From the NCBI GenBank assembly GCA_026702615.1, contig JAPPBY010000020.1:62001-126000 (forward strand): a stretch of DNA of 64,000 bases, given 5' to 3'. The notes below the pieces were generated by a model. It was given only the letters and a program-made list of their open reading frames with translations, made no database searches and had not been told where the DNA came from. A program made the translations under genes and the position numbers. This DNA is from Chloroflexota bacterium (lineage in GTDB: Bacteria > Chloroflexota > Dehalococcoidia > Tepidiformales > Tepidiformaceae). Positions within the stretch are counted from its first letter, which is position 1. Each line of letters opens with the position of its first letter. Of the stretch, positions 36,362 through 45,941 are shown piece by piece.

Positions 36362-36505
36362 CTAGACGACCGTCAGCCGCCTCCGGCCCTTCACACGCCG
36401 CGCCTTCAGTATCGCCCGACCCGAACGCGACGCCATCCGCCGGCGAAAGCCATGGCGGCGGGCGCGTGGGCGGCGGTGCGGTTGATACGTTCTTTTCGGC
36501 GACAC
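36362..36505 (-). CDS. rpmH: 50S ribosomal protein L34
   Basis: Hand translation from GTG at 36505: [47 protein letters not shown]. Missing from the ORF track because it is only 47 aa. Confidence 0.95.
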   Translation of the reverse strand: MSPKRTYQPHRRPRARRHGFRRRMASRSGRAILKARRVKGRRRLTVV

Positions 36506-36545
36506 GGCCTGTTTCCTCGGCCCACTAACCTACGACCCATTCCCC

Positions 36546-38792
36546 CTACCCGCCAGTCCCTTCGCCGTACAGGGCCCGGTACCAGGCATAGTGCTCCATG
36601 ACCAGCTGGACATAAGCACGGGTCTCCCGGAACGTGATCGCCTCCACAAAGTCGGCCGGCGGCCACGACGCCACCAGACTCCACAGCTGCGCGTTCGAAG
36701 GACCGCCGTTGTACGCCGCCAGGGCGTGATGCGGATCCCCGAACTCCCGCAGCTGGACGCCCAGGTAGTAGGCGCCGAACTCAATCGACACGGCCGGGCG
36801 AAACAGCTCGCCCAGAGCCACGTCGCCCTTGCCGAGCCGCCCGGCGATCCACTCGGCCGTCGGACCGATGACCTGCGTCAGGCCCACGGCGTTCGCAACC
36901 GAGACCGCCGTCGGGTTCCAGCGGCTTTCCTGGTAGATGAGCGCCGCCAGCAACAGGGGGTCGAGACCGTTCGCCTTGCCGTGCTCCTCCAGCAGGGCCG
37001 CATGCTGCAGCGGGTAGCGCAGCCGGACGAACGGGTCGGGGAGCGCCTCGTTATCGAGATTCAGTATCAACTGTATTCGCCGTGCAATTTCCGTGACCTG
37101 GTCCGACAGGCCCGCCTCCGTCGCCGTCCGCGCCAGCGACAGCAGCGTCCATGGGTCGCTCGTCCGGGCGCCGGCGAGCTGGATCGTCTCCGCCGCGCGG
37201 TCCCGCAGTCCCACGAGGGCCAGCTCCGGCGCCTCCGCGGCGACCTCCTGCAGCACTCCCCCCGGACGGTGCGTCGCGAGCCAGGCCGCCAGCCCCTCCC
37301 AGTCGGGTACGGGCGGCGGCGCCAGGCGCCGGTAGCGCCCATCCCCACCGACGTCCATCGCCAGCGCGCGACGCGCCTCGATCCCGTGGAACGCGCGTGG
37401 CTGCAGCGCGACGGCGTCCAGATACGCGCGCTGCGCCTCCTCGGCCTCGCCCATCTCCTCCAGCGCCCGTCCGCGCCAGTAGTGCGTCCGCGCCTCCACA
37501 ACGTCTTGCGCCGCCCAGGCCTCGAGCGCGCCCGCCACGTCCCCCATCCGGAGCCGTGAGAAACCGCTCCGGAAGGCCGCCTCCGCGGCGAAGCCAGCGC
37601 CGGTCTCTCCCGCCACAATGTCGTACCGCGCCGCCGCCTCGTCAAAAAGCCCCGCGTTCTCAAGCGCACGCGCGGCCCAGTAGCGCGCGAGGTGTGAGAA
37701 CACTCCCGCCTCCGGGTCCACTGCGACCGCGTCGTAGAGCGGCACCGACTCCAGGTAGAAGCCATCGTCGTCGTACGCCGCCGCCAGGAAGTACGTGCGG
37801 TAGGCCAGCTCCTCCGCGCTCGCCGCCGTATCCTCCGCCGCGGGAAGGAGCACGGCCCGCGCCTGGGCGAACGCCCCATGCCGGTAGTACACGAACCCCT
37901 CCTGGCCCGGGTCGACCGCGTAGCCGGCCTGGCGCAGGTCGCGCACAGCGAACAGCGCCTCCTCGGTCCAGGGGGTCTCGGCGATGATGGCGCGCAACTG
38001 CGCCTCGAACAGGTCGAGGTCGCCGAGCAGGAAGCCGACCGCCGCGAGTTCGTGCCGCACCTCCGGGTCGCCGGTGAGCGCCGCCAGTTCGCCCAGCCAG
38101 CGCCGCCTCCCCTCCAGGTCCCCCTCGACGCGGGCGATGGCCGCGCGCTGCCGCAGGATCGGCAGCCGCAGCTGCTCGCCCAGCCCCGGCGTCGCCAGCA
38201 GCGACTGCCACACCGTCTCCGCCCGCTCCACGTCCCCGTTCCCGGCGAGCGCACGAGCGTACTCGGACGCGATCGAGGGGCCGAGCGCGAGCCCGCTTCC
38301 GAGCACGGAATGGGGCCGCAGCAACGCCACCGCCTCCTCGAAGGCGCGCGCCTCGTTCAAGCGCACCCCCAGCAGGTAGACCACGCGCGCCTCCTCGGGA
38401 GACCCGTGCGTCGCTGCTTCCAGCGCCCGGCGCAGCAGCGCCATCGAGCGCCCGTGCGCCCCCAGGTCGTACGCGGCCACAGCCTCCCCCAGCCACGCCG
38501 TCGAGCGGAGTTGCGGGTCCGTCGCGCGGTCCGCAACGGTCGCGAACATCGCCGCCGCCTCGGCGTAGCGGCCGCCGCGCAGCAGCACGTACGCCTCGTC
38601 GAGGAGCGCCGCCGGTTCCGGCGTGGGGGTCGCGGCAGGTGTCGCGATGGTCGTCGGGGTCGGAGAAGGGGCAGGAGGAGGGGTGTCCTCGCCGCAGGAG
38701 ACCAGCACGAGCGCCGCAATCAGGGCAGCCGGCACACCGCGCCGCACGCCCCTCAACGGACGACGGCCGGTCCGGTTGCGTCTGGCCTCCAC
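36546..38792 (-). CDS. Lytic transglycosylase (Slt-type) with N-terminal repeat region, probable lipoprotein
   Basis: LALLLAALIYQESRWNPTAVSVANAVGLTQVIGPTAEWIAGRLG...SIEFGAYYLGVQLREFGDPHHALAAYNGGPSNAQLW; N-terminal LVLVSCGED and TPR-like repeats. Confidence 0.92.
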   Translation of the reverse strand: MEARRNRTGRRPLRGVRRGVPAALIAALVLVSCGEDTPPPAPSPTPTTIATPAATPTPEPAALLDEAYVLLRGGRYAEAAAMFATVADRATDPQLRSTAWLGEAVAAYDLGAHGRSMALLRRALEAATHGSPEEARVVYLLGVRLNEARAFEEAVALLRPHSVLGSGLALGPSIASEYARALAGNGDVERAETVWQSLLATPGLGEQLRLPILRQRAAIARVEGDLEGRRRWLGELAALTGDPEVRHELAAVGFLLGDLDLFEAQLRAIIAETPWTEEALFAVRDLRQAGYAVDPGQEGFVYYRHGAFAQARAVLLPAAEDTAASAEELAYRTYFLAAAYDDDGFYLESVPLYDAVAVDPEAGVFSHLARYWAARALENAGLFDEAAARYDIVAGETGAGFAAEAAFRSGFSRLRMGDVAGALEAWAAQDVVEARTHYWRGRALEEMGEAEEAQRAYLDAVALQPRAFHGIEARRALAMDVGGDGRYRRLAPPPVPDWEGLAAWLATHRPGGVLQEVAAEAPELALVGLRDRAAETIQLAGARTSDPWTLLSLARTATEAGLSDQVTEIARRIQLILNLDNEALPDPFVRLRYPLQHAALLEEHGKANGLDPLLLAALIYQESRWNPTAVSVANAVGLTQVIGPTAEWIAGRLGKGDVALGELFRPAVSIEFGAYYLGVQLREFGDPHHALAAYNGGPSNAQLWSLVASWPPADFVEAITFRETRAYVQLVMEHYAWYRALYGEGTGG

Positions 38793-38855
38793 CCCATCGA
38801 TGCTAGGCCCGTTCTCGCGGGCCGGTCAAAGCGCTGCCCGGGGAAGGGGGCAGCC

Positions 38856-40028
38856 GTGACCACCAGCAGTCCCGGAACCACCGGAACACCCCTTGAGAGC
38901 GCCACGCGGGCCCTCAACGCCTGGATCGAGCTCGAGCTCGACGCCCTCGACAACAACGCCCACGTTCTCCGCGAGACCGCCGGCGACGCGACCGTCATGG
39001 CCGTGGTGAAGGCCAACGCCTACGGCCACGGCGCGGACGTCGTCGGGCCGGCGCTCGAGGCCGCGGGCATCGAGCGATTCGCCGTCGTCTTCCTGCCGGA
39101 AGCAGTCGCCCTGCGCGAGGCCGGCGTCACCCGGCCCGTGCTCGTCCTCGGGCATTCGTTCGCCGAAGACGCCGAGACGGCGGTCGCGCACGACATCACC
39201 CTGACCGTCGACGGCGAGGAGCAGGCCGCAGCGGTCGCGGATGCGGCGCTGCGCGCCGGGAAGGCGCCGGTGCCGGTCCACGTGAAGGTCGACAGCGGCA
39301 TGCACCGCTTCGGTCTGGCCCCGGACGAAGTCGCGGCACTCGCCGACCGCGTGCGCACGCTCGAGGGCGTCACCCTCGAGGCGCTCTGGACCCACCTCGC
39401 CAACGCCGACCACGAGGACGACTCCTTCACGATCGAGCAGGACAGGGTCGTGGCCGAGGCGGTGCGCCTCGCCGGGCCGGTTCCGATGCGCCACATCGCC
39501 AACACTGCCACCACCATCCGCCACCCCGAGTTCCGCTACGACGCCGTGCGCACGGGGCTCGGCCTCTACGGCGCCCTCCCCGACCACACGCCCAACCCCG
39601 GCCTGCAGCGCGTCCTCAGCATGAAGGCGCGCCTCGCCCGCGTCTTCGATGTCTCCCCCGGCGAGGGCGTCAGCTACGGCCTCACGTGGGTCGCCGAACG
39701 CCAGTCTCGCGTCGCGCTCGTGCCCATCGGGTACGCCGACGGGTACCACCGCGCCCTCAGCAACCGCGGCCATGTGCTCGCAGGCGGCCGGCGCTGCCCA
39801 ATCGTGGGACGCATCTGCATGGACCAGTTCCTCATCGACGTCACGGGCGTCCCCGGCGTGTCCGAGGGCGACGAGGCCGTGCTCATCGGGGAACAGGGTG
39901 GCGAGACGATCACCGCCGCCGAGGTGGCCGGCCACATCGACACCATCAACTACGAGGTGCTCGCCGGCCTCAACCGTCGCCTGCCCCGCCTCGGCCACCG
40001 CAAAGGCATCGTCGAGGCGACCTGCTAG
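38856..40028 (+). CDS. alr: Alanine racemase
   Basis: AVVKANAYGHGADVVGPALEAAGIERFAVVFLPEAVALREAGVTRPVLVLG; KVDSGMHRFGL; RHIANTATTIRHPEFRYDAVRTGLGLYG; GRICMDQFLIDVT. Confidence 0.96.
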   Translation: MTTSSPGTTGTPLESATRALNAWIELELDALDNNAHVLRETAGDATVMAVVKANAYGHGADVVGPALEAAGIERFAVVFLPEAVALREAGVTRPVLVLGHSFAEDAETAVAHDITLTVDGEEQAAAVADAALRAGKAPVPVHVKVDSGMHRFGLAPDEVAALADRVRTLEGVTLEALWTHLANADHEDDSFTIEQDRVVAEAVRLAGPVPMRHIANTATTIRHPEFRYDAVRTGLGLYGALPDHTPNPGLQRVLSMKARLARVFDVSPGEGVSYGLTWVAERQSRVALVPIGYADGYHRALSNRGHVLAGGRRCPIVGRICMDQFLIDVTGVPGVSEGDEAVLIGEQGGETITAAEVAGHIDTINYEVLAGLNRRLPRLGHRKGIVEATC

Positions 40029-40663
40029 GGGCTGCGGCGCACCAGCACGCAGACTCGCGGGATCGGGGGCAGGGCGAACGGCCCCAGCTCGACCAGATCG
40101 ATCGCGTCGAAGCCGCACTCCGTCAGAAGCGCCGCCATGCGGCCCCATCCGCGCAGGTCGACCTCCGCGCAGCCTCCCGACACGATGCGCCGGTGGATGT
40201 CGTTGAGCGGCCCCCAGCGCACCGGCGCGAACTCGACGATCAGCCCGGCGCCGCCCGGCGCCAGGATGCGCGAGAGCTCCTCGGCGAAGCCGTGCACGGC
40301 ATCGTCGTCGAGGGCGCGCAGCACGTGCAGGACCGTGACCGCGTCGAAGGACGCGTCCCGGAACGGGAGCTGCTCCGGCCAGGCGACCAGGTCGACCGAG
40401 TCGCCCGCGGCCGACACGTCGAGCACGACGGGGCGGGCGGGGGAACCCGCCCCCCTCGCCAGCAACTCGGCGAAGCCACCCCCACCGAGGCTGACATCGA
40501 GGTAGGTGCGGGCCGTGTCGAGCTGGAGCAGCTCGATCATCTTCTCGGCGCGGGGGAAGAGGAGCCCGCGCCCCGCGGGCGAATCGAGGGCGCGCGCGAG
40601 GGACTGCGGCCCCGCAAGCCAGCGCTCCCGCGCGCTGATGGCGTCCCGGCGTCGGCGAATCAC
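40025..40663 (-). CDS. Class I SAM-dependent methyltransferase
   Basis: YLDVSLGGGGFAELLARG...DLVAWPEQLPFRDASFDAVTVLHVLRALDDDAVHGFAEELSRILAPGGAGLIVEF. Confidence 0.85.
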   Translation of the reverse strand: MIRRRRDAISARERWLAGPQSLARALDSPAGRGLLFPRAEKMIELLQLDTARTYLDVSLGGGGFAELLARGAGSPARPVVLDVSAAGDSVDLVAWPEQLPFRDASFDAVTVLHVLRALDDDAVHGFAEELSRILAPGGAGLIVEFAPVRWGPLNDIHRRIVSGGCAEVDLRGWGRMAALLTECGFDAIDLVELGPFALPPIPRVCVLVRRSP

Positions 40664-41085
40664 AGCTCGTAGGTTAGGCGGACGCGGCGCTTGGCGCGTC
40701 CCGCCGCCTCGACGATGTCGCGCAGGGCAGCCGCCTCCTCGCCCAGTGACTCCGCCCCGGCGCGGCGCACGAAGACGGCCGCACGTTCATCCTCGGCCAG
40801 CGCCGCGACAAGCGCCTCCAGGCTCGCCGTCAGCGGGTCCGCGTCCTGCCAGGCCCGCTCCAGGTTCGCCTCATCCTCGGAGTCCTCGGCGCCGCGTTCG
40901 TAGAAGGTCGTGAGCGGCCCCAGCCGCACACCCAGGTCCGCGACCCACTCCGACAGCGCGATGAGCGGGTGGCGCGCGCCGAACCCGCGCACTGCCGCGA
41001 ACGACATGAACGCCACGAGCGCCGCGCCCTGCCCGGGCAGGGCGCCCGCATCCCCTTCGCCATCGACCTCGACGGTCAGCCGCAT
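40660..41085 (-). CDS. Hypothetical protein
   Basis: MRLTVEVDGEGDAGALPGQGAALVAFMSFAAVRGFGARHPLIALSEWVADLGVRLGPL...; 4-nt overlap with methyltransferase gene. Confidence 0.6.
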   Translation of the reverse strand: MRLTVEVDGEGDAGALPGQGAALVAFMSFAAVRGFGARHPLIALSEWVADLGVRLGPLTTFYERGAEDSEDEANLERAWQDADPLTASLEALVAALAEDERAAVFVRRAGAESLGEEAAALRDIVEAAGRAKRRVRLTYEL

Positions 41086-41088
41086 CGC

Positions 41089-42111
41089 CTAGAACCCGTT
41101 CCGCCCGTCGACGAAGCGCATCGGATCGACGAGCACGCCATGGATGGAGATCTCCCAGTGCAGGTGGGGCGCCGTCGAGAGGCCCGAGTCGCCCACGAAC
41201 CCGATCAGTTGGCCCTTCTGCACCTCCTGCCCCTCGGCAACGGCGAAGGCGCTGAGGTGGGCGTAGCCCGAGAACACGCCTCCCCCGTGATCGATGATGA
41301 CCGTGTTCCCGCGGAGGGCGAGCTGCCGCGCCAGCGCCACTCGGCCGCTGTTCGTCGCCGTCACGGGCGCCCCCTCGGGGGCGGCGAAGTCGGTACCGCC
41401 GTGGTTGCCCCCCACGGGGCCGTCGTTGAACGAGCGCCGCTCCCCGAACTGGCTCGAGATCTGGCCCCCGGACGGCGACCGCCAGCGCCCCTCCCAGAGC
41501 TTCTCCGGCGTGAGCACGGCATACGTGTCGGCCAGGAGCGCGTTTTCCCGATCGCGCTCCGCCTGGTCGAGCACCGGGTCGCCCGCGCCTTCTTCGTAGT
41601 AGAGGTGGGCGACATCCCACACGGACTCGGTGATCGTGATCTCGTGCTCGAAGCTGCCCTCCGTGCCGTTCACCATCGTGAGTTGCACCAGCATGGTGTG
41701 CGTTCCGGGTGCATCGAAGACCCCGACGCCGACGTAGCTGTACATGCTGAAGTCGCCCTGGATGAGCGGGTAACGCTGACCCAGGAACACGACCTGGCCC
41801 TCCTCCACGCTCCCCGTGACCGACACGAGCACGGCCCCGCCCTGCGGGACCTCGACGACGGACACAATGAGCTCGGGCGGCACGATGGCGACCTCCGCCG
41901 TCGCCACGCCCACGGCGGGGGGCGGAGTCTCCTCGGCAGCAGGCGTCACCGTCTCGACCGTCACCCCCGAACCGCCTCCACCACCCGCGCAGCCCCCGAC
42001 GAGCAGCGTCAGCGCCACCAGCGCCAGAGCGAGCCGCAATCCTGAGAGGGGCACAGCACAAGAGTGCGCCAGCAGCCCGCCACCGTCGACCGCGCCCCCG
42101 AGCCTCCCCAC
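41089..42111 (-). CDS. M23-family metallopeptidase (LytM-type)
   Basis: ISSQFGERRSFNDGPVGGNHGGTDFAAPEGAPVTATNSGRVALARQLALRGNTVIIDHGGGVFSGYAHLSAFAVAEGQEVQKGQLIGFVGDSGLSTAPHLHWEI. Confidence 0.94.
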   Translation of the reverse strand: MGRLGGAVDGGGLLAHSCAVPLSGLRLALALVALTLLVGGCAGGGGGSGVTVETVTPAAEETPPPAVGVATAEVAIVPPELIVSVVEVPQGGAVLVSVTGSVEEGQVVFLGQRYPLIQGDFSMYSYVGVGVFDAPGTHTMLVQLTMVNGTEGSFEHEITITESVWDVAHLYYEEGAGDPVLDQAERDRENALLADTYAVLTPEKLWEGRWRSPSGGQISSQFGERRSFNDGPVGGNHGGTDFAAPEGAPVTATNSGRVALARQLALRGNTVIIDHGGGVFSGYAHLSAFAVAEGQEVQKGQLIGFVGDSGLSTAPHLHWEISIHGVLVDPMRFVDGRNGF

Positions 42112-42129
42112 CCTGCTACCATCCCGCGC

Positions 42130-42531
42130 ATGTCAGCGTCATCCGTCGAGGAGCACCCCTTCGCCCTGCGGCGCACCGCCAACTTCGACTTCATCGAGGG
42201 GCTTAACCGCACGAAGGAGGCCCTGCGCGAACAGGGCTTCGACATCGCCACCACGCTCGACGCCAGTGGCGCCCTCGGGGGCGCCTGCACCATCCTCGGG
42301 GTCTGCGACGACGACCTGCTTCGCCGCGCCATCGAAGCCGACCCCGACGCGGGCGCGCTGCTGCCCTGCAGCGTCGCCGTTCACGCGCAGGACGACGGCA
42401 TCGTCGTCGAGGCGGTCGACCCGACAGTCACGCTGGGCGGGGTAGGGAACGAGGCGCTCGCCGCCATCGCCGCCGAGGTGCGGGAACGGCTCGCGAACGC
42501 CCTCGGGCGCATACCGGCGGGCAGCCGCTGA
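42130..42531 (+). CDS. DUF302-domain protein
   Basis: NRTKEALREQGFDIATTLDASGALGGACTILGVCDDDLLRRAIEADPDAGALLPCSVAVHAQDDGIVVEAVDPTVTL. Confidence 0.9.
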   Translation: MSASSVEEHPFALRRTANFDFIEGLNRTKEALREQGFDIATTLDASGALGGACTILGVCDDDLLRRAIEADPDAGALLPCSVAVHAQDDGIVVEAVDPTVTLGGVGNEALAAIAAEVRERLANALGRIPAGSR

Positions 42532-42555
42532 CACTGGGAATCGGTGGGGGAAGGC

Positions 42556-42632
42556 TGGTCGGGGTGCCCGGATTTGAACCGGGGACCTCTTCGTCCCGAA
42601 CGAAGCACTCTACCTGGCTGAGCTACACCCCG
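42556..42632 (-). tRNA. tRNA-Pro (anticodon CGG), 3' CCA encoded
   Basis: CGGGGTGTAGCTCAGCCAGGTAGAGTGCTTCGTTCGGGACGAAGAGGTCCCCGGTTCAAATCCGGGCACCCCGACCA; full cloverleaf, anticodon loop TTCGGGA. Confidence 0.95.
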
Positions 42633-42735
42633 AGCGAGTTCCCAGAATAGCGCCGCCGCCCCTACCCGTCGCCCCCTCCGCGCCCTCCTCTCCTACACTA
42701 CGCCGCGCGGGCCACCGGCCCCCGGGAGAACTGTC

Positions 42736-43563
42736 ATGAGCGAGCGCGAAGCAGTCGAGCGACCAGAGAACTCCAGCGAGCACGCAGCAGCACAGCGTTT
42801 CGAAGGCAAGGTCGTCGTCATCACCGGCGCGGCGGGAGGCATCGGCCGCGCCACCTGCGTGCGGCTCGCCCAGGAGGGCGCGCGCATCGTCGCCGTCGAC
42901 CTCGCGGGCAGCGACCTCGGCGGCGCCGTCGAGGCGGTCGAGGCGGAGGGGGGCGAGGCCATCGCCGTCCCCACCGACGTGACCGTCTGGGAGGACCACC
43001 AGCGCTACGTACACGAGGCCGTCGACAACTTCGGCGGCATCGACGGGTTCTTCAACAACGCCGGCATCGAGGGCCTCGTCACCCCGCTTACCGACTACCC
43101 CGAGGACATGTTCGACAAGGTCATCGCGGTCAACGTGAAAGGCGTGTGGCTGGGGCTGAAGGCCGTCGCCCCGGCGATGCAGGCGCGTGGCGGCGGCGCC
43201 GTCGTCAACACCGCCTCGACGGCGGGCCTGGGGGGCACGCCCCACCTCGTCGCCTACGGCGCGAGCAAGCACGCCGTCATCGGCATCACGCGCACGGCCG
43301 CACTTGAGTTCGCCCGCGACAACATCCGCGTGAACGCCATCTGCCCCGCGCCCATCGAGACACGCATGATGCGGTCCATCGAGCGCGGCGGCGATCCCGA
43401 CGACCCCGAGGGCCGCCACCGCGACATCGCCGCCGGCCTCCCCCTGCGGCGCTACGGCGAACCCCACGAGGTCGCCGCCCTCGCCGCCTTCCTCCTGAGC
43501 GACGAGTCATCCTTCATGACGGGCGCCTACTACCAGGTCGACGGCGGCTCCAAGGCCCGCTAG
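42736..43563 (+). CDS. SDR-family oxidoreductase
   Basis: VVVITGAAGGIGRATCVRLAQEGARIVAVDL, NNAGIEGLVTPL, YGASKHAVIGITRTAALEFA. Confidence 0.93.
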   Translation: MSEREAVERPENSSEHAAAQRFEGKVVVITGAAGGIGRATCVRLAQEGARIVAVDLAGSDLGGAVEAVEAEGGEAIAVPTDVTVWEDHQRYVHEAVDNFGGIDGFFNNAGIEGLVTPLTDYPEDMFDKVIAVNVKGVWLGLKAVAPAMQARGGGAVVNTASTAGLGGTPHLVAYGASKHAVIGITRTAALEFARDNIRVNAICPAPIETRMMRSIERGGDPDDPEGRHRDIAAGLPLRRYGEPHEVAALAAFLLSDESSFMTGAYYQVDGGSKAR

Positions 43564-45941
43564 GGGAGCGTGATCCGCCAGATCCTGTTGAACTCGGACA
43601 CGAGCAGGTCGCCCTCGGGCGTAACGAGGACCGAGTGCGGGTCGAATCGCGTGACCCCGGGGAACGACTCGGCGTCTACCACGATGGCGATATCCCCGTC
43701 CGGGGAGATGCTCATCACCCGCTGGTAATCCAGGTCAACCGCGTAGACGGTGCCATCGCTCGCCACCGCAATGTCCCGCAGCCACCCGGAGAACGCTCCG
43801 CCGTAGTGGCCCGGACCCGCCTCGACCAGCACCGTGACGCTGCCCACCTCACTGATGCTCCCGATCATGACCGGGAACGACCTCCCGGCCGCGTAGTGAA
43901 GCCGGCCGCTCGCGTCGACGTCGATCGCCGAGAGCCAACCCGGCTGGACCCGGGCAGCTATCGAAAGCTGGCCGTCCTCGAGACGCCAGACGCCGTTGCT
44001 CTCGTCCCCGATCAGCAGGTTGCCGTTCGCGTCCACGGCCAGACCCGTAATGGAGAACAGTCCTGTCGGGAGCCAGTCCAGGACCGTCGTGACATGACCA
44101 TCGGGGGCGATACGGCGGATGGCCTCGTTGCCGCCGTCCAGCACGTACACATTCCCATCGGCGTCGACGGCCACGTACGAGGGGTTCGAGAACCTCGCTT
44201 CCTCGGCCGGGCCGTCGAGGAAGCCCCGCTCGCCGTCCCCCGCCAGGACCGTGACGGTGCCGTCGGGGGCGAGCCGCCGGACATCGTTGAGGAACGAGCC
44301 AGGCCCGATGAGGTAGCCGTCGGGCGAGAGCGCAAACCCGTCCGAGTTGAACGTGTCCAGCTGCGGGAGAGCCGTGACGGTCACGCCGACGGCGCGGGGC
44401 GGCCCTTCGTGGGTCGCGAGGGGCACAGCGCCTGCCGGCAGACCACCGCGGGCGAGTTCAACGGCTCGCACCACGGTCGTAGCCTGGTCCGCGACGAACA
44501 GGACGCCGTCGGGCGAGAGCGCAAGGGGCCCCGGCAGGTTGAAGCGCGCCTCGCCGCGCGTGCCGTCAAGCCAACCCTTCTCGCCCGTTCCCGCCACCGC
44601 TTCAAGATCGCCCGCGCGGGTCAGCCGGACGAGCTGGTGGAGGCCGGTGTTGGAGAGGTACACGCCCCCGTCTCCGGCCGGCGCGATGCCCGCCGGGTAC
44701 CCGAGCGATCCGCCGCTGTTGAGCCCATCACTGCGCAGGACGGTCTGGACGGTCCCGGTCGTGTCGATGAGGCGGACGGCAGAGTACTCCTCGATTCCGC
44801 CCCGGTCGTTGATATCGATCACGAAGATGTTGCCGTCGTCGTCGATGGTGATCGCCTGCAGCGAGAAGAACTCGGCGTTCTCCCGCCAGCCGTCCTGGTA
44901 GCCGTTGCGCTCCCCGCCGGCGAAGGTCGAGACCTGACCCGCCGGCGAGAGCCGCCTGATACGCGTTGCCTCAATGATATACAGGTCACCGAGCGGGCCC
45001 AGCGCAACCCCTCGCGGGTTGATGATTCCCGCCTCCTCGGCGGGCCCGTCGACGTACTCCCACCGGCCGGTGCCGGCAATCGTGCTCACGATGCCATCGG
45101 CAGTGATCCTACGGATGCGGTGGTTGCGCTCGTCTGCCACGTAGATGGTCCCCCGCCCATCGACCGCCACACCGCGTGGGTGATAGAAGCGTGCGTCCTC
45201 CGCTTCGCCGTCCCGGTCGCCCCGGCCGGCGGCGATGGTCGTGACCGTCCCGTCCGGAGCAACCCGCCGGATGGCATCGTTGTAGTAGTCCGCGACGACC
45301 GCACTCCCGTCCGGGGCGGCGGCCAGCCCGAGCGCCCAGGGTCGATGCTGGCTGAAGACGGCGTGGGCCCCGAACCGCGCGCCGTCGCCCTGTCCGTCGC
45401 TGGACCCCAGCGACCCTGCGCTGCCTGCGAGCGTCGAGACCGGCCGTCGCGGGACAGGGACGTCGAGGCTGATGTTGCCGTAGCGGAAGCGGCCGCTTGA
45501 GCTGACGCCGTCGTCGAGCGGAAGCGGAATCGTTCCCAGGATCCGCCAGTCGCCCTCGGCCGGACGCGCGCTGATGAAGATGCTGGAGCTATCCCCCACG
45601 TCCTGCCAGACGCGCACCTCAACTGTGGCCGGATCCGCCCGGCCGGGCAGGGGAACATCGAGGCTGATATCGCCGTACTGGAACCGGCCCGAGGAGCTCG
45701 TGCCGTCGTCCAGCGGCAGCGGGATCGTCCCCAGCGTCCGCCATGAGCCGCCCGCCGGGCGGGCGCTGACGTAGATGTCGAGCTCGTTCCCCACGTCCTG
45801 CCAGACGCGCACCTCGACGGTGGCGGTGTCCCCCTCCTGGGCCGCGCCCGGCGCCACAGCGGCAAGGGCAAGGAGGACCGCGAGCACGCCTGCCATCAGC
45901 CCCCAGGCCCCGGCACTCCATCCCCTCCGCACTCCGCTCAT
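43560..45941 (-). CDS. Secreted NHL/beta-propeller protein, paralogue 1
   Basis: Signal peptide, two EVRVWQDVG...ISARPAxGxWRxLGTIPLPLDD units, multiple NHL repeats (GVAVDGRGTIYVADERNHRIRRITADGIVSTIAGTG). Confidence 0.9.
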   Translation of the reverse strand: MSGVRRGWSAGAWGLMAGVLAVLLALAAVAPGAAQEGDTATVEVRVWQDVGNELDIYVSARPAGGSWRTLGTIPLPLDDGTSSSGRFQYGDISLDVPLPGRADPATVEVRVWQDVGDSSSIFISARPAEGDWRILGTIPLPLDDGVSSSGRFRYGNISLDVPVPRRPVSTLAGSAGSLGSSDGQGDGARFGAHAVFSQHRPWALGLAAAPDGSAVVADYYNDAIRRVAPDGTVTTIAAGRGDRDGEAEDARFYHPRGVAVDGRGTIYVADERNHRIRRITADGIVSTIAGTGRWEYVDGPAEEAGIINPRGVALGPLGDLYIIEATRIRRLSPAGQVSTFAGGERNGYQDGWRENAEFFSLQAITIDDDGNIFVIDINDRGGIEEYSAVRLIDTTGTVQTVLRSDGLNSGGSLGYPAGIAPAGDGGVYLSNTGLHQLVRLTRAGDLEAVAGTGEKGWLDGTRGEARFNLPGPLALSPDGVLFVADQATTVVRAVELARGGLPAGAVPLATHEGPPRAVGVTVTALPQLDTFNSDGFALSPDGYLIGPGSFLNDVRRLAPDGTVTVLAGDGERGFLDGPAEEARFSNPSYVAVDADGNVYVLDGGNEAIRRIAPDGHVTTVLDWLPTGLFSITGLAVDANGNLLIGDESNGVWRLEDGQLSIAARVQPGWLSAIDVDASGRLHYAAGRSFPVMIGSISEVGSVTVLVEAGPGHYGGAFSGWLRDIAVASDGTVYAVDLDYQRVMSISPDGDIAIVVDAESFPGVTRFDPHSVLVTPEGDLLVSEFNRIWRITLP

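Noticed and set aside
42560-42632. tRNA on the plus strand
   Set aside because: Cloverleaf, anticodon loop and encoded CCA only make sense on the minus strand (tRNA-Pro CGG).
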